A program made the translations under genes and the position numbers. A stretch of 64,000 bases of DNA, from NCBI RefSeq assembly GCF_050908995.1, contig NC_135119.1:11098001-11162000 (forward strand), read 5' to 3'. Under the pieces are notes generated by a model that was not told the origin of the DNA, searched no databases, and saw only the letters and a list, made by a program, of their open reading frames with translations. The stretch comes from Andrena cerasifolii (taxonomy: Eukaryota > Arthropoda > Insecta > Hymenoptera > Andrenidae). Shown in pieces: positions 23,590-35,737 of the stretch (position 1 is its first letter; every line of letters begins with the position of its first letter).

Positions 23590-25920
23590 GATTTGGATGA
23601 ATTTTTTGACGCCTCGACTTTAACGACTCCCCAGTGCCGTCTACAATGATTCATTGTAAAACGAAAAAATTATTTCTATAGTGTAAGGTATCTTTAATTC
23701 AATGCAAAAAGTCGCATTAACTTATACGTAGTAGTTTTCCTTTAATTAATTCCTAAATACCACCTATTTGCATGGGTTCTAGACCGAAACAGCCCCTTAA
23801 AGGTCCCTGGTGCAACGCAACGTTTGTACTAAGGCACTGCAAACTCGTCATCATCCCTTTCAATCGGTTAAGGACACCCCCGACCCACAGATAAGGCCCC
23901 AAGATACCTACCGATGCGCTGTTTCATTAATCTCGCGCCCGTGGCTGGAAGAGCGGGGCGAAAGTGGCGCGTGAACGCAGAGGGGAGGATAGAAGATTCC
24001 TGCCGTGTCCCGGATATGTGGCTTAGTCACCGGGGGTGACCATTGTGCTCCGCTGAGTGCACATTCGTGTAAAATCCGCTAGGAACGGCCGTGTCCGATG
24101 TCTGGATATCTGGCGTGACGTCGTGATCGCTGGATTCCCTTTCGATTGCAGCGTGCAGGGGATGACGCTTCGTGGAACCGTGGACACCGCGCGTAACGGT
24201 CGCCGTCGTCACTTCGCTAACCCCTTGACCGAGTTCTTGCTGACAGAATCAAGGTGGGTGAGTTACTTCAGTGGCTTCCAGGTTGATCGGGATGTCCAGA
24301 GACCAAGGAACTCAAGATTCGATGAAGGGGCTTCGCGTTGAATATTTATTTATGCAGAGGCGAGGTTGAATTAGAATTAAGAGGGAAGGGGGATGCAGGG
24401 TGAACGCAATCTGTTCACTGAATTCTAGAGTTACTTCTTGAGAAGCTAACCACCCCTTTTCGTGGTTGCACTGGGAGATGTTGATTGTTTCGTAGAATTC
24501 AATTATGTGGGTCTAGGTTCAGGTGTTCTTGCAACGATATTGCGGAGGAGACTGGTCTTCTCACGAAGCTATTCCAAAAAATTCTGTTTGTTTAAATAGT
24601 ACATTGAAAATAGCATTTTTGTTAAATTTTTTTTGCACAGCTGCGCCCTTTATTGGAAAATACACAATTTTGGTGTTTACACCGTTTTCCTAGCTCTAGT
24701 AGTTTCTAAAATATTCGACCAGACCTGTTTCTCACCCCCAACCTGTTGGAGGGCTGTTTTCACCCCTTCAACAGGAATGTCAGCCGGTAAAAAAAGATAC
24801 GTGTCAAATATTTTAGTAAGAACTAGTTCCTACCGCAATCGCATTAAAATCGATAATTGTCACTCCGATTTGTTCCCTTCTCAGAGTCCAGCATTCTTTA
24901 TACCTATTCACTTCCCAGAGAATCTTAAACGCCACTCTTCTTTTTCCACCAAAGTACAATTAAACTATTTCAAGCGCCCCAACAAGCCCAACAGACCCCC
25001 ACTTACTTAATCAAAATTCCATTAAAATTGCAATATCCATATCAATGTTTCTCAATGCCATCGATATCTCTACACGACTGCTGTGCCTTCCAAAACGGTC
25101 TCTATCGTTCCAGTCATTCCATTCCTACCAGAGACAGCAAAGAATTCCCCCAGACGCACAGTAGCAAGAAAAATCGACTGACGCGTGTGTGACGAGTCGT
25201 TCGCGTTATCTCCTGCCAATAATTAATTCAGAAAATAATCGCCAGGGAATCTGGCGATCGATGAAACCGCAACGTTCCGTGTTCCTCGTCTGACTCAGCC
25301 TTGTTAGTTCCACGCGAGAGGACCGTTCCACGGTCCCGCGGCTATCGAACGGATTTCTTGCAATTAACATTCGTCGCGGATGCTCGAGTCGGTGGGTTCT
25401 ATCGCGATCCGAGCCCTCCTTCCGTGAAGCGTCGTCTACCGATTCCCTTTTCCGGACCAAAGAGACGTCGATTCGGGTTTGACGGCTGTCAGGCAACTTT
25501 CGTGAATAGCGGTTGGTCCGATTGCCTCGAGTTAATTAGCTTCTCTTTTTCCTAGAATAAATTCCGGTTGGAAACTGGCGACAATGCAATATTCAGCTGG
25601 GGAGAGAGAGAGATACTTGAAGATGTATTGTAAATGAATATCTTTGGGCAATATGTGGGGAGCAAGGCAGGCCCTCGCCACTTGAGGATTTTGAATTAAG
25701 TTTCTATGAATACGGAGGACTTTCATTTGAATTAGAAGTTATAATCGTTTTTGGTTTTTGGGAATTTGCATGGAGGGTGCTTTACAAACTAATATTTCCT
25801 ACTAGGATATTGAAAAGGATCGATTATAAGATTGTTGGATGCTCGCGTGGAAGTGAATGGCGGCCATTTTGAGGTGGAAAAAGAAAATGGCTGACACTTG
25901 GAAAGGAATCATTTTATCGC
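23590..25920. other. Intergenic DNA without recognisable genes
   Basis: Short frames only. A TTTCACCCCTTC-type phrase (24756-24768) is part of a motif seen several times in the window. Confidence 0.45.
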
Positions 25921-25921
25921 T

Positions 25922-26402
25922 TAACCCTTTCGCTGCGGCGTTCGTCTATAGTCCACGCATTAAAAAAATGTATTCTCTTGAGAAAAACTTTTGGTCCTTT
26001 TGAAAGAAATTCTGGATCGTGCAAAAATTTTATACGGGACACAATAGTCTTATCTCCTCTTTTCTATATTTCTTCTTTAATAGCCACAAGAAACTCATTA
26101 GGTACTTAATTCAGTATACAATTTTTCTAAATTTTTAAATAAGAATTTAAGAGCACCTTCAGCAGTTGATAACATCGAATCTTCTGTACTGTGATTTTCT
26201 ATTGGAATTCATATAGGTTCTAATGTTATTAATAACATGTATTATAAATTGTAGATGTGTTTATAAGTCCGCGATTAACTAGTAATACATTCAATTACGA
26301 AAATAAATGAGATTTATAATATTCTCCCTAGACTTATGTTTCTCGAGAAATTATAGTATTTCTCGAGAAATAAGAAATAAGCAATTATAAAGTTTCTCGA
26401 GA
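25922..26402. mobile_element. Interspersed repeat, copy A (partner at 42672), beginning TTAACCCTTTCGCTGCGG
   Basis: From about 26000 to 26402 the sequence is nearly identical to 42672-43076, including paired TTTCTCGAGAAAT palindromes at the right end. The left edge starts with TTAACCCTTTCGC, resembling a TTAA-inserting element end, but this part is not shared with the second copy. No coding capacity. Confidence 0.7.
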
Positions 26403-26411
26403 ATATCTGGA

Positions 26412-28990
26412 GAAAGCATTCTCGAGAAGGAACACGCTTAAATCTTTCAAAATCGACCATTACTGAAGGACAAAAGAAAATAATTGCAGTAATGGGGTCC
26501 GCGATGAAAATACCCCACCCCTAAAGTAGGCAACCCACACCCCGTTTTGCATTCAGTGCATCCTCCTACAAGATCGATCCAACTAATTCACCAAGTGCTC
26601 CATGAATCACGATCGTCGCGAGTCCGTGGCTGGGCAGTTTCATAAAATTGAACCAGCGAGAAGACGTCGACGCAGAAATCAGCGTCAGCGTCTTCAGCGT
26701 TTATGGACTACGGCCATTTGGAATATTAGGCTCAGGGGGTAGGAATTCGTGGTCGACCTGGCTGGCTCGATTGCTCGAAAGGGTGTGTGCTTGAATTCTG
26801 GTCAGACTGATCCCATAGACTATTATTCTTCTCCCTGTACTTCATTTCAGCCTCTTCCATCCCTTTGACCAGTAAAATGTACCCTAAAACAAATCCCCTT
26901 TGCCCATCAAGCTTCTGCTGTTTAATTTCACTTGGACTTTGAGGGCATACAACGGAATTTCGTGAGATTCTACTTTCCAATTATACAATATTTATCTAAA
27001 ACAAGTAAGTACTAACGATTTTTACAGAAATATTAATATTTAACATCTTTCACTTGGGCATTCAATCACTGCACGTACACCACGTGCGGAAATCCTTCGA
27101 GCCTATTCATTACCCATATGATCGGACGCCTATAGGCGTTTCCCGCGCGTGGTGCGCGTACATCTTACTCCCATGCACTTTAAAGCTTCTACAGCCAGTT
27201 CTCAGTGTTCTATCGAGCTTCAAAGTGAAATATCCCAGGGGCACTAAGCCCCTCGCTCATTCAGAGTCCCTCTCACTCCAAATTCATCTCGAAAGAGGAA
27301 CACAACGTCGACTTATACCGAAGCAAATCTGTACGTCCACAACCCCCCGCAGAAAATCCGCTAATCGAGAAAGGGAAAGCCTTTATAACGAGACACGTCG
27401 CGAGGAAAACAAACGCAACTGCCACAGGGCCTACTGTCAGCCCCCCGAGCTGCCTCCTCCCTCGAACCAACTATTCAGCCCGTAAAAAGTGCGAATATTG
27501 ATTACTCTCTCGTGTCGTAACAATAACATTTCAGTCCCCCGACAGGGGCCACTGTACCGCCAACATTGCTCGACACGCTCGGATACGCTGACCTCTTTAT
27601 CACCCCGTTATCATTGTCCTCTCGCCTCAATTTGTCGACGGCCTCTGAGATACCGATTGCAGGGCGACGTTGGTGCCTCTGTCGTTTCCTCCAGCGATTT
27701 TTCAGTGGAAAGCGGCGCGGAGTGCTGGGTGGAAAGGATCGGGCCAGAGAAAGGGAGGTGGAAAATAGTGAATAGCCTTGTCGAACCATCTCTGGATACC
27801 TCGTTCCTCTTCGACGGTTCCTCTGCACGCGAGTGTGGTGGTGGTTCTGCAGGGAATTGGCGGTCGTGGTATATACGTATACTGTTTCGAGGGTTGCAGG
27901 ATCGACGTCGATAAAAACGAAAGCAGTGACCCTCGACACGCTGCGGGTCAATCGTATCGACTTTGTTTCCGCTTCCGTCCTCGGCCTATTGCATCTAGTC
28001 ACGTGTGCAGGTTTTATTATTCTATCGTTGCTAATACGTGCTAATGTCTATAGGCAGTTCGAGAATGTCGCGGGGTCTTAAACTGTTCTGAGTAATGCAA
28101 TATGCTGCAATGTACATAAATATGTTTAATGAAATTCTGAAATCAACCGTAGAATTTTTTTTATTTTTTTTTTATAAAATTTCTAGAAGTTTCTAATCAC
28201 AAAATTTGTTTCTAAAATTTCTAATCACTAATTAGTATATACTTTTAATTTAATGTACTGAGATACGCAATATACTTTAGCTACTTTACATTTGCGGGAG
28301 GAATACACGTGAGTTATTTAGGCAATTATTGAGTATTATGGTTAACGCGGTTAATGCGTTGTTTGGCTTTTTTTATGATATAGTTAAGGGATTCATCGAA
28401 GCTGGCAGACTTTTTTATTCCTTACTTTATTTGCTTACTTTATATTTCCTTTGTAATTTTAGCATTGGTAGCTATATCTACTTTTGGCTTTAATGTTTCC
28501 TCTGTTTTTTTTTTTTATTAACTAATTCTTCTAACCCTGTGTTTGTTTGTTTGTTATTATATGTAAAAGTTAGCGTGTATTTTATTTTAGATATCTCTCT
28601 GTAACATTTATTCTATCGTCTGCTTCTTTTATAACGAATCTATTATTTACTGTTTTCTGATTGATTGGCTGGATACCCGCTTATCGGCCCTCGTGTCAGC
28701 GTTGCTTCCGCTTCCGTTCACGGCCTACTGCGCCCAGTCGCGTGTACAGGTTCGGCGGGGGGAGGTGGAACCAGCGAGGAGTGACTCGGTCACCTCTTTA
28801 ATCGCGGGGGTAATGAATCGTGCTTCATCTCGTGGACCTTTCTGTGACTCAATCGATTGTTCTGTGGGGAAGATGTTGTAGGATAGCGGTGCGGGATGTG
28901 TGTTCGGAGGGTGTGGATGACGGGGTGCTTGGGGTTGTGGTGGGTAGTGTGAGGAGGATTTTTTAGCAAAATAGGCGACTTTGGAAATGG
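26412..28990. other. Intergenic DNA without recognisable genes
   Basis: Overlapping 80-166 codon frames between 27050 and 28080 on both strands reflect a GC-richer tract and show no family motif. Confidence 0.45.
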
Positions 28991-28999
28991 AGTAAGGGA

Positions 29000-29530
29000 G
29001 GGTGGTGGTTGGAGCGAAATGAGAGAATTTTGGTGTAAAATAAGGGAGAAGGGGAGATGACAGTAATGTAAGGCAGTAGAAGACGAGTTTGACACAGAAG
29101 TAGGGGAGGAATGGGAGAAGTTTTGAGTAAAGTGGGGAACAGGAAATGTTGACAGTAACGTAAGACAAAGAGGGGAGTGGGTTTTTAGGAAAATGAGGGA
29201 GTGACAAAGTTGGTAGTAATATAAGGCAGTGAGGGGTGAATTTTGGAATAAAGTAGGGGACGAATGGGAAAATTTTGGAAAAAATTGGTAAAATCAGGAG
29301 CAGTCAAAATTGACAGTAATGTAAAATAGTAAAGGATGAATTTCACAGTGACGAAGGAAAGGAATGAGAAAATTTTTGTGCCAAATAAGGAATAAACAAA
29401 AGTTGGCAGTAACATAAGGCAGTAAAGGGCGAATTTGCAGAGAAATAGGGAAGGAAAGGGGGAAATTTTTTAGTATAATGAGGAGCAGTCAAAATTGACA
29501 GTAATGTAAATTAGTAAGGGACAAATTTTA
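29000..29530. repeat. Degenerate tandem repeat of about 93 bp
   Basis: The phrase GACAGTAATGTAAGGCAGTA recurs at about 29057, 29150, 29209, 29310, 29403 and 29496, mostly 93-101 bp apart, in G/A-rich context. Copies are well diverged. The 160-codon minus frame at 28725-29207 overlaps it and is not credible. Confidence 0.65.
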
Positions 29531-29659
29531 CACTGAAATAAGGACAGAATGAAATAAGTTTATCCTAAAATGAGTAATAAACAATTTTGAAGCGGCATAC
29601 CCAAAGAATATTCAAAATATGACATAAAACATGAATTACACAAAATTGACAATAACATA
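29531..29659. repeat. Dispersed 125-bp repeat, copy B (partner at 23461)
   Basis: Same orientation and nearly the same sequence as 23461-23585. It abuts the right end of the 93-bp degenerate array, whose last phrase (GACAATAACATAAGG) overlaps it. Confidence 0.7.
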
Positions 29660-29924
29660 AGGTGAACATTCATCTCCCGTTTCCGCGTTGACGAATGGCC
29701 CCCAGGAAACGATCTGCATCCCCGGTGATGTTTGTCCCAGATTTTCTCCACAATTCTGAATTTAAGGTAACCATTTGTCCCCGCTTTTCGGTAATAGTTA
29801 TCCAATTCTCTATTCCGTCCTCTAAACATCCAAAATAATCACTATGAAACCGAAGCCATAGGTTGGCTATTGAAATTCTACTAATTTGGCAACAGCGTAA
29901 CCGAGTCTTCCAAAAGTAAGGCCA

Positions 29925-30732
29925 TCTCCAAAAAAAATATCTACCCCCGCAAACCCCACGAAAAAAATTGCCACTTTACAGTAACACGGTGCTAGAATAA
30001 TTAAATGTTTAACCGAGCAGAAACAAATAGAAGAATTGCAAAATAAAATAAGAAACACCCCAACTAAATCCACAATAAAATAAAACATCAGCGAGAAAGC
30101 GAATTTTTAAGTTGAACCACAAAGCGATCTCCAAAAAAATATCTATCCCCGGGAACCCTAAGAAAAAAAATGTCCACTTTACAGTAACACAATGCTAGAA
30201 TAATTAAATGTTTAACCGAGCAGAAACAAATAGAAGAATTGCAAAATAAAATAAGGAACACCCCAACTAAATCCACAATAAAATAAAACATCAGCGAGAG
30301 AGCGAATTTTGAAGTTGAACCACAAAGCGATCTCCAAAAAAATATCTATCCCCGGGAACCCTAAGAAAAAAAATGTCCACTTTACAGTAACACGATGTTA
30401 GAATAATTAAATGTTTAACCGAGCAGAAACAAATAGAAGAATTGCAAAATAAAATAAGAAACACCCCAACTAAATCCACAATAAAATAAAACATCAGCGA
30501 GAGAGCGAATTTTGAAGTTGAACCACAAAGCGATCTCCAAAAAAATATCTATCCCCGGGAACCCTAAGAAAAAAAATGTCCACTTTACAGTAACACAATG
30601 CTAGAATAATTAAATGTTTAACCGAGCAGAAACAAATAGAAGAATTGCAAAATAAAATAAGGAACACCCCAACTAAATCCACAATAAAATAAAACATCAG
30701 CGAGAGAGCGAATTTTGAAGTTGAACCACATA
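29925..30732. repeat. 203-bp tandem repeat, four copies
   Basis: Units start at 29925, 30128, 30331 and 30534 (TCTCCAAAAA), spacing exactly 203 bp. Copies 2-4 are nearly identical; copy 1 is more diverged. Each carries a 67-87 codon minus frame (MFYFIVDLVGVFLILF), repeated only because the DNA is repeated, since 203 is not a multiple of 3. Confidence 0.92.
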
Positions 30733-30734
30733 AT

Positions 30735-31500
30735 GAACGCACGCAACAGTGACACAAGTCAGAGTAATTCTCAGCTAAAACACAGTCAGTACGTTGAACC
30801 CCCGAGTGGGTACGTAATTTCTGGTTTCCGCTGGGGAATGGTGATCCGGACGATAATGTTGGTCCTTTCAGAGGCGCCAGGTCGTCCGTGTGTGCCCCGC
30901 TCGTAAATAGAATTCAGGCTGAACGTGGTCTCCTCGTCGGGACACAAAAGGGCCCCCTCGGCACGATGATTTTCTGGTGTGCATCCACGGGATGCGGGCG
31001 CATCATTCGTACGTTGATGTACTTAATGAATCACTCGTCTACTACGATCGATCCCTCTCGCCCTCCACCACTCCGTGCGCCAGGCTCGCGGCACGTGGTA
31101 ACGGAGGGAACGAAATATTTCCGTAATGGCTCTCCGGGAGCAAGTTGCAGGCGAGCGGCTGTTAAAAATTCGATAGCATGCTTGTTTACCGGAGGGAAGT
31201 TACATAGCAACAGCGAGACCTACATTCTATCGCAAATAACGGAAGAGAAATGCGCTTCGTGCCCTCTTATCTGGAAAACGGTCTGCAATCTGCATCGTAG
31301 ATTTCAAACTTGCACCCGTCCTTTTATGTACACTGTATATGCGCTCTGTTATACTTTAGCAAAGTGTATTCCATTTGTAATCGAAACATCGATGTCAGAG
31401 GGAATATTATTCTTCTGGGAACTATTTTTCTCGTATGATTTATGGAAACAGAAGAGAAGCTGTATTACGTGGACAAGTAGTGGTAAGGAGAGAGCTCGCT
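30735..31500. other. GC-mixed intergenic DNA with one unrecognised 204-codon frame
   Basis: A plus frame at 30888-31502 is the longest non-repetitive frame in the intergenic part, but it has no known motif or signal peptide, and codon usage looks unstructured. Left as non-coding. Confidence 0.4.
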
Positions 31501-31503
31501 AAC

Positions 31504-32152
31504 ACTGTTATTAGATAACTAGCGTCCCCCATCTCGGCTTCGCCCGTCCAGGATTAATATATAAAGCAGAAAGTGTTTGTGTTTGTCTGTCGCCTAAAAG
31601 ATTCGAACGGTAATTTATTCCAGCTCATTATACCCACCTAATTCCACACGAACGTGGCTATTTTCACAAAGAAAAATAAACAAAAAACAATTTTTTTATA
31701 AAATCAGAATCTAAATTTCGGGTGAAGCTGAATAGCAAAGCTAGTATTGCATACTGTCGGGCAGGAGTGGATGATCTTGACAAATTTGATCGCACCCGGG
31801 GTAAGCCACTTCTCTAGCGAGAAAGCGCCGCGAAAAGCTTTGCCATCTGGTGGTGACATCACGGTACTACTGCGGGCGAGGTATCGCGCGGGCCGAACAT
31901 GCGCATGCGCGCGCGAAGTAGACTGTCGTATACACGGGTCACGTGGTCTGCAAACAGCCGCACACATGAAATGTTTACATATAAATTACATGTTAATAAC
32001 GCGTTTCTGAGACACCCTATACAGCCTATGTCCATCCTAGAGTATGCAGTAATAACGTGTTAAAATTTGAGGAAGATCGGTTCAATAGCTCTTGAGTTTT
32101 GCGTGAACATAAAAATCGGCTCTCTCTTTACATAATAGTATAGATATAGATA
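31504..32152. mobile_element. Degraded retroelement-like dispersed repeat
   Basis: The left end CTAGCGTCCCCCATCTCGGC and the right end (AGATCGGTTCAATAGCTCTT, then TTTGCGTGAACATAAAAATC, closing with TAGTATAGATATAGATAT) resemble the 3'-tail phrases of common insect non-LTR (RTE-like) or Penelope-type repeats. No reverse transcriptase is left. An NRF-1-like GCGCATGCGC lies inside at 31901. The class is tentative. Confidence 0.35.
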
Positions 32153-32384
32153 TTAACCCACTGCACCTCAGCGTCATTTTTCAGTTATCATTTTCCTATT
32201 TTTGAATCTCTTCTAATTGTCTTTTTCAGAAATGTAAATTTTGATATGTGGAAATTTGTATTTGAAAAAAATAGGTGTGGATAAAGGCGTAGTTTTTTTG
32301 TTAAAATTCAGAAAACTTTTAAATTTTATTAGGGTCCAAAAATTTATAGAAATTTTGGCAAAGACATACCCTGGGGTGGGTTAA
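32153..32384. mobile_element. Non-autonomous TTAA-flanked element (piggyBac-type MITE)
   Basis: 232 bp bounded by TTAA at both ends. The terminal inverted repeat is TTAACCCACTGCACC against TTAACCCACCCCAGG (right end, reverse complement). The interior is homologous to 3270-3530. Inserted directly beside the degraded dispersed repeat on its left. Confidence 0.7.
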
Positions 32385-33450
32385 AAATAAGCCCACCATC
32401 GAATCAACGTCCCAGCTGCTTCGCAGTTGGACGATACGCATATGTCGCGCGTGGAATCGGCCATGAAGCGTATTGTCCCCCTTTTCCTTTATTTTGCGTG
32501 ACGTCACGGTGTCGCAGACCATTTCCCCGACGGTCCTAGACGGGCAAATAATTTCGGCTCGTGTATCTTCGACCGATACAAGAACGGGGCTGGCACGGCG
32601 AAACGGCTGGATTATACGCGCCAAGGGCCGGATCTGTCACTATGCATGCCATCCTAGTTGTTCCCGCCCGCTGCATCGTCGTCGGGATTTTCGGCTCGTG
32701 TCGGGGCACGTGCTTGCAATAATTACAAGATTGCTGGGAAGTGTTTAAATTCAGCGATAAAGGAGGCTTGGAAGATGGTGTCAGAAGTCACTTTGTAATT
32801 TTCGAATTATAAAACTATTCAATTTTCAAGCTAGGATATAATTGGGGTTTGTTATTATTTTTCTTTAATTTAATGCCACAGAGCCCAGTATATACAAAGG
32901 AAAATAAAAAAGTGTACAAATAGAGAAAAATGAAGACATTAAAAACGCTTGAAAATACTCAAGAGGTTACTCGCTGGAAAAATTCAAATTTGTAGTTGCA
33001 ACAAAATAATTCTAAACTATTTAAACATTTGTGCGAGTGTTGCACGAGCTTGGGGCAGTACATACATCGCTATTTTTCATGAGCAGAAACACGGACATTT
33101 AGAGCAGTATGTATTTAATTAGAAATTACTAATAGTTAAAAATCTTGAAATATCTTTCTTAAATAGTTTTTGAATTGGTTGATTTATTATTAAAGAATTA
33201 ATCAATTGCTCTGCAAATTTTCATCGCAAACAAATTTTTTACACCTTCTTTGTGACGAGTTATCTCTTAAATGAGCAGAAATTGGGACATTCACCTTAAC
33301 CAGCCTCATTCACAAAAAAAAGGAGAAGGGTAGGAGGGCAATGCAGCAACAAACTCCCCTTAATTGTATTACATGGAAGTTCGAAGAGCAGAGTATACTG
33401 CCCAGTGCCCATGGTTTCAGCCCTCGACTTTCAGGGCTATTTTCACCCCT
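32385..33450. other. Intergenic DNA without recognisable genes
   Basis: Short frames only; nothing else seen. Confidence 0.45.
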
Positions 33451-33619
33451 TAGGCGGGGTACAACCTTGAGGTACGAACGCGAACGAAGCAAGCCGAGGC
33501 AGAGTAAGCATGCAAGCGTTGCACATCTGTGAACTTCATGAACGTTCAACACTTGCATGCTCATTCTGCCTCGGCTTGCCTCGTTCGCGTTCGTGCCTCA
33601 AGCCTGTACCCGGCCTTAG
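33451..33619. mobile_element. Foldback element, 169 bp, arms about 75 bp
   Basis: The left arm (TACGAACGCGAACGAAGCAA, then GCCGAGGCAGAGTAAGCATG) is mirrored on the right (CATGCTCATTCTGCCTCGGC, then TTGCCTCGTTCGCGTTCG), centre near 33535, with few mismatches. The DNA can form one long hairpin. No target duplication was found. Could be a MITE or the relic of an inverted duplication. Confidence 0.75.
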
Positions 33620-34313
33620 ATGTGGCCTATGGCGGATAAAAAAAAAATACGCGACGAATATTTTAGACTATTCTGCAGATATGCAAAGTCTCATAGAAAT
33701 CGGCGCGTGACACTGAAGCGATGTCGCTTCAAAGCCCCCAGTTGATTGTGAACTGAGCTTCTAAAAATTCTTGAGAGCAGAGTACACCCGTAAGGTAATT
33801 TCTGGAACGATAGCTGCCATTCTTGGGAGATTTCGAGAGCCCTCAGAATTTTCAAAGCCCCGCGGAGGCGCACAATACTCCAAACAATTCGAACGATTGC
33901 ACAACCAAGTTGCTGGGAAGTTTGCGAGCGCGGAGAATACGGAATACCCAGGCCGACGGCATTGTTCTACGCGCGTATTGTTCCGTGCAATTTTCCTTCT
34001 GCCTTTCGAACAAAGTACCCGCGAAGTGGCCCCGGCAAATAATGCGCGGCGAGCAGAGAAGTCGGCGAGAAAAACGCCGGATGATAAACGTTTGGAGGCT
34101 TCCCACGGATCTAGCACATCCGTCTGCATCTACTCGGTCGTTAGGAAATTCTACGTGAATTCCATCGAATTTTTACAAGGCACAAGTTGCTACAAGCTGC
34201 TTTCCCTCGAGGTGCCTTTAACCTGTTAGGTATGTAGAGGAAAGGAGAGGAAAAACTTGAGGGGAAAACAGCTACTTGTGTAGACAATTCTTCTGTGTTT
34301 AGGCACCTGGCAC

Positions 34314-34541
34314 CAATTTCAAAATTTCAAAATTTCAAAATTTCAAAATTTCAAAATTTCAAAATTTCAAAATTTCAAAATTTCAAAATTTCAAAATTTC
34401 AAAATTTCAAAATTTCAAAATTTCAAAATTTCAAAATTTCAAAATTTCAAAATTTCAAAATTTCAAAATTCAAAAATTTCAAAATTTCAAAATTTCAAAA
34501 TTTCAAATTTCCAGGTTTCAAAATATCAAAATTTCAAAATT
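34314..34541. repeat. Octamer satellite (CAAAATTT)n
   Basis: About 28 copies of CAAAATTT, perfect for most of its length and degenerate at the right end. A plus frame (34295-34681) reads through it as Lys-Phe-Gln-Asn-type repeats and is an artefact. Confidence 0.92.
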
Positions 34542-34544
34542 TTA

Positions 34545-35457
34545 TTAATAGCTTCAACCGTTTCAGTAAGAAATGCATGAAACTTTTAATTTATTTCTTT
34601 TCATTCAATTTATTTCTTTTCGATCGAAATTTATTTCTTAATATTCTTAATATCCATACAAATGATAAATGTACGTGGTGATCCATTCACGCCCAAGAAA
34701 GCACAGTGGGCAGAGGTACACGTTCCTCCAGAGTTTGACTGTTAATTCTTCAACGACAGCCATTAACTCTTTTCCTACCGAATGGTTTAAAAGGGACATC
34801 GCATAAACGAATGAAACCAGGCGTTGCCTTCCCGCAAACACTGAAAGAAGTCAGATTTCAGCGACTTTCAATGGTAGTTTCAGTTGCACTTGCTAGCGAG
34901 GTAACTAGGGTACCCCTGCGCCTTGCCCGCGCGCCTTTCAGCTGAGAAAGCGGGTGGTCTCCGTTGAGGCGTTCGGCGGAAGGCACCTATGCACGTTTCC
35001 CGAGCGAGACTGGTGGCGAGGGGTGCGTGTGCCGCACGATCGCGGGCAAAGTTAATCGTTCGAGATCGAGGGTTGAGGGTCTGGAGCGCGAGAAGCGTGT
35101 GTACGCGTCTGAAGCGACGGAATGAGCGTCGCGACGTTGATGCGTCGTTGCGTCGGGGAACGAAGAGACCTCGGCGAGAATGAAAGGGTAACGGGTAATT
35201 AGTGCGAGAGGGAGGTAAGGGAAGGGAGAAGGGGGTATGACTGTGTTCTACAGCGTGGTTTTTGTGGGTGAGAAAGTGGAGGAGTGGAGGAGAATGCGCG
35301 AAGCTTATGGGGGGGAGTGAAGTGGGCATGGAGTGGAGAGGGGAATAGAAAAGAGACTGAGGGCCATTGGTAGGGATAGGAAGGATTAGTAGAGGGGATC
35401 GTAGAAGCAAATAGAGGGGATTAGAGGATAATAGAGGCGGTTGGAGGGGAGTGAAGG
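34545..35457. other. Intergenic DNA without recognisable genes
   Basis: A GC-rich stretch (34900-35180) is followed by a G/A-rich one (35190-35460). The 176-codon minus frame at 34880-35410 covers both and has no motif. Confidence 0.45.
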
Positions 35458-35465
35458 CTTGAAAC

Positions 35466-35729
35466 TAGGGCTGTTCGATTCAGCTCAAAGAATCGATTCT
35501 CGAATCGATCATTCTAAAAAATCGAAACCAAAGAATCGATTCTCCAATCGATCCTTCTAAAAAATCGAAACCAAAGAATCGATTCTCGAATCGATCCTTC
35601 TAAAAAATCGAAACCAAAGAATCGATTCAAAAGATCGATCTTTTAACCAAAAGAATCGATTCAAAAGATCGATCTTTTAACCAAAAGAATCGATTTTCTA
35701 AAGAATCGAATAGGAATCGAACAGCCCTA
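35466..35729. mobile_element. hAT-type MITE with internal tandem repeats
   Basis: 264 bp with 16-bp perfect inverted ends TAGGGCTGTTCGATTC / GAATCGAACAGCCCTA and a perfect 8-bp duplication CTTGAAAC on each side (35458-35465, 35730-35737). The interior is built of repeats around AAGAATCGATTC: three copies of a roughly 45-bp unit and two of a 37-bp unit (AAAAGATCGATCTTTTAACC). 8-bp duplication and TAGGG end point to hAT. Confidence 0.88.
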
Positions 35730-35737
35730 CTTGAAAC

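Noticed and set aside
30888..31502. 204-codon plus frame
   Set aside because: No recognisable domain, no signal peptide, no splice context and ordinary composition; kept as non-coding.
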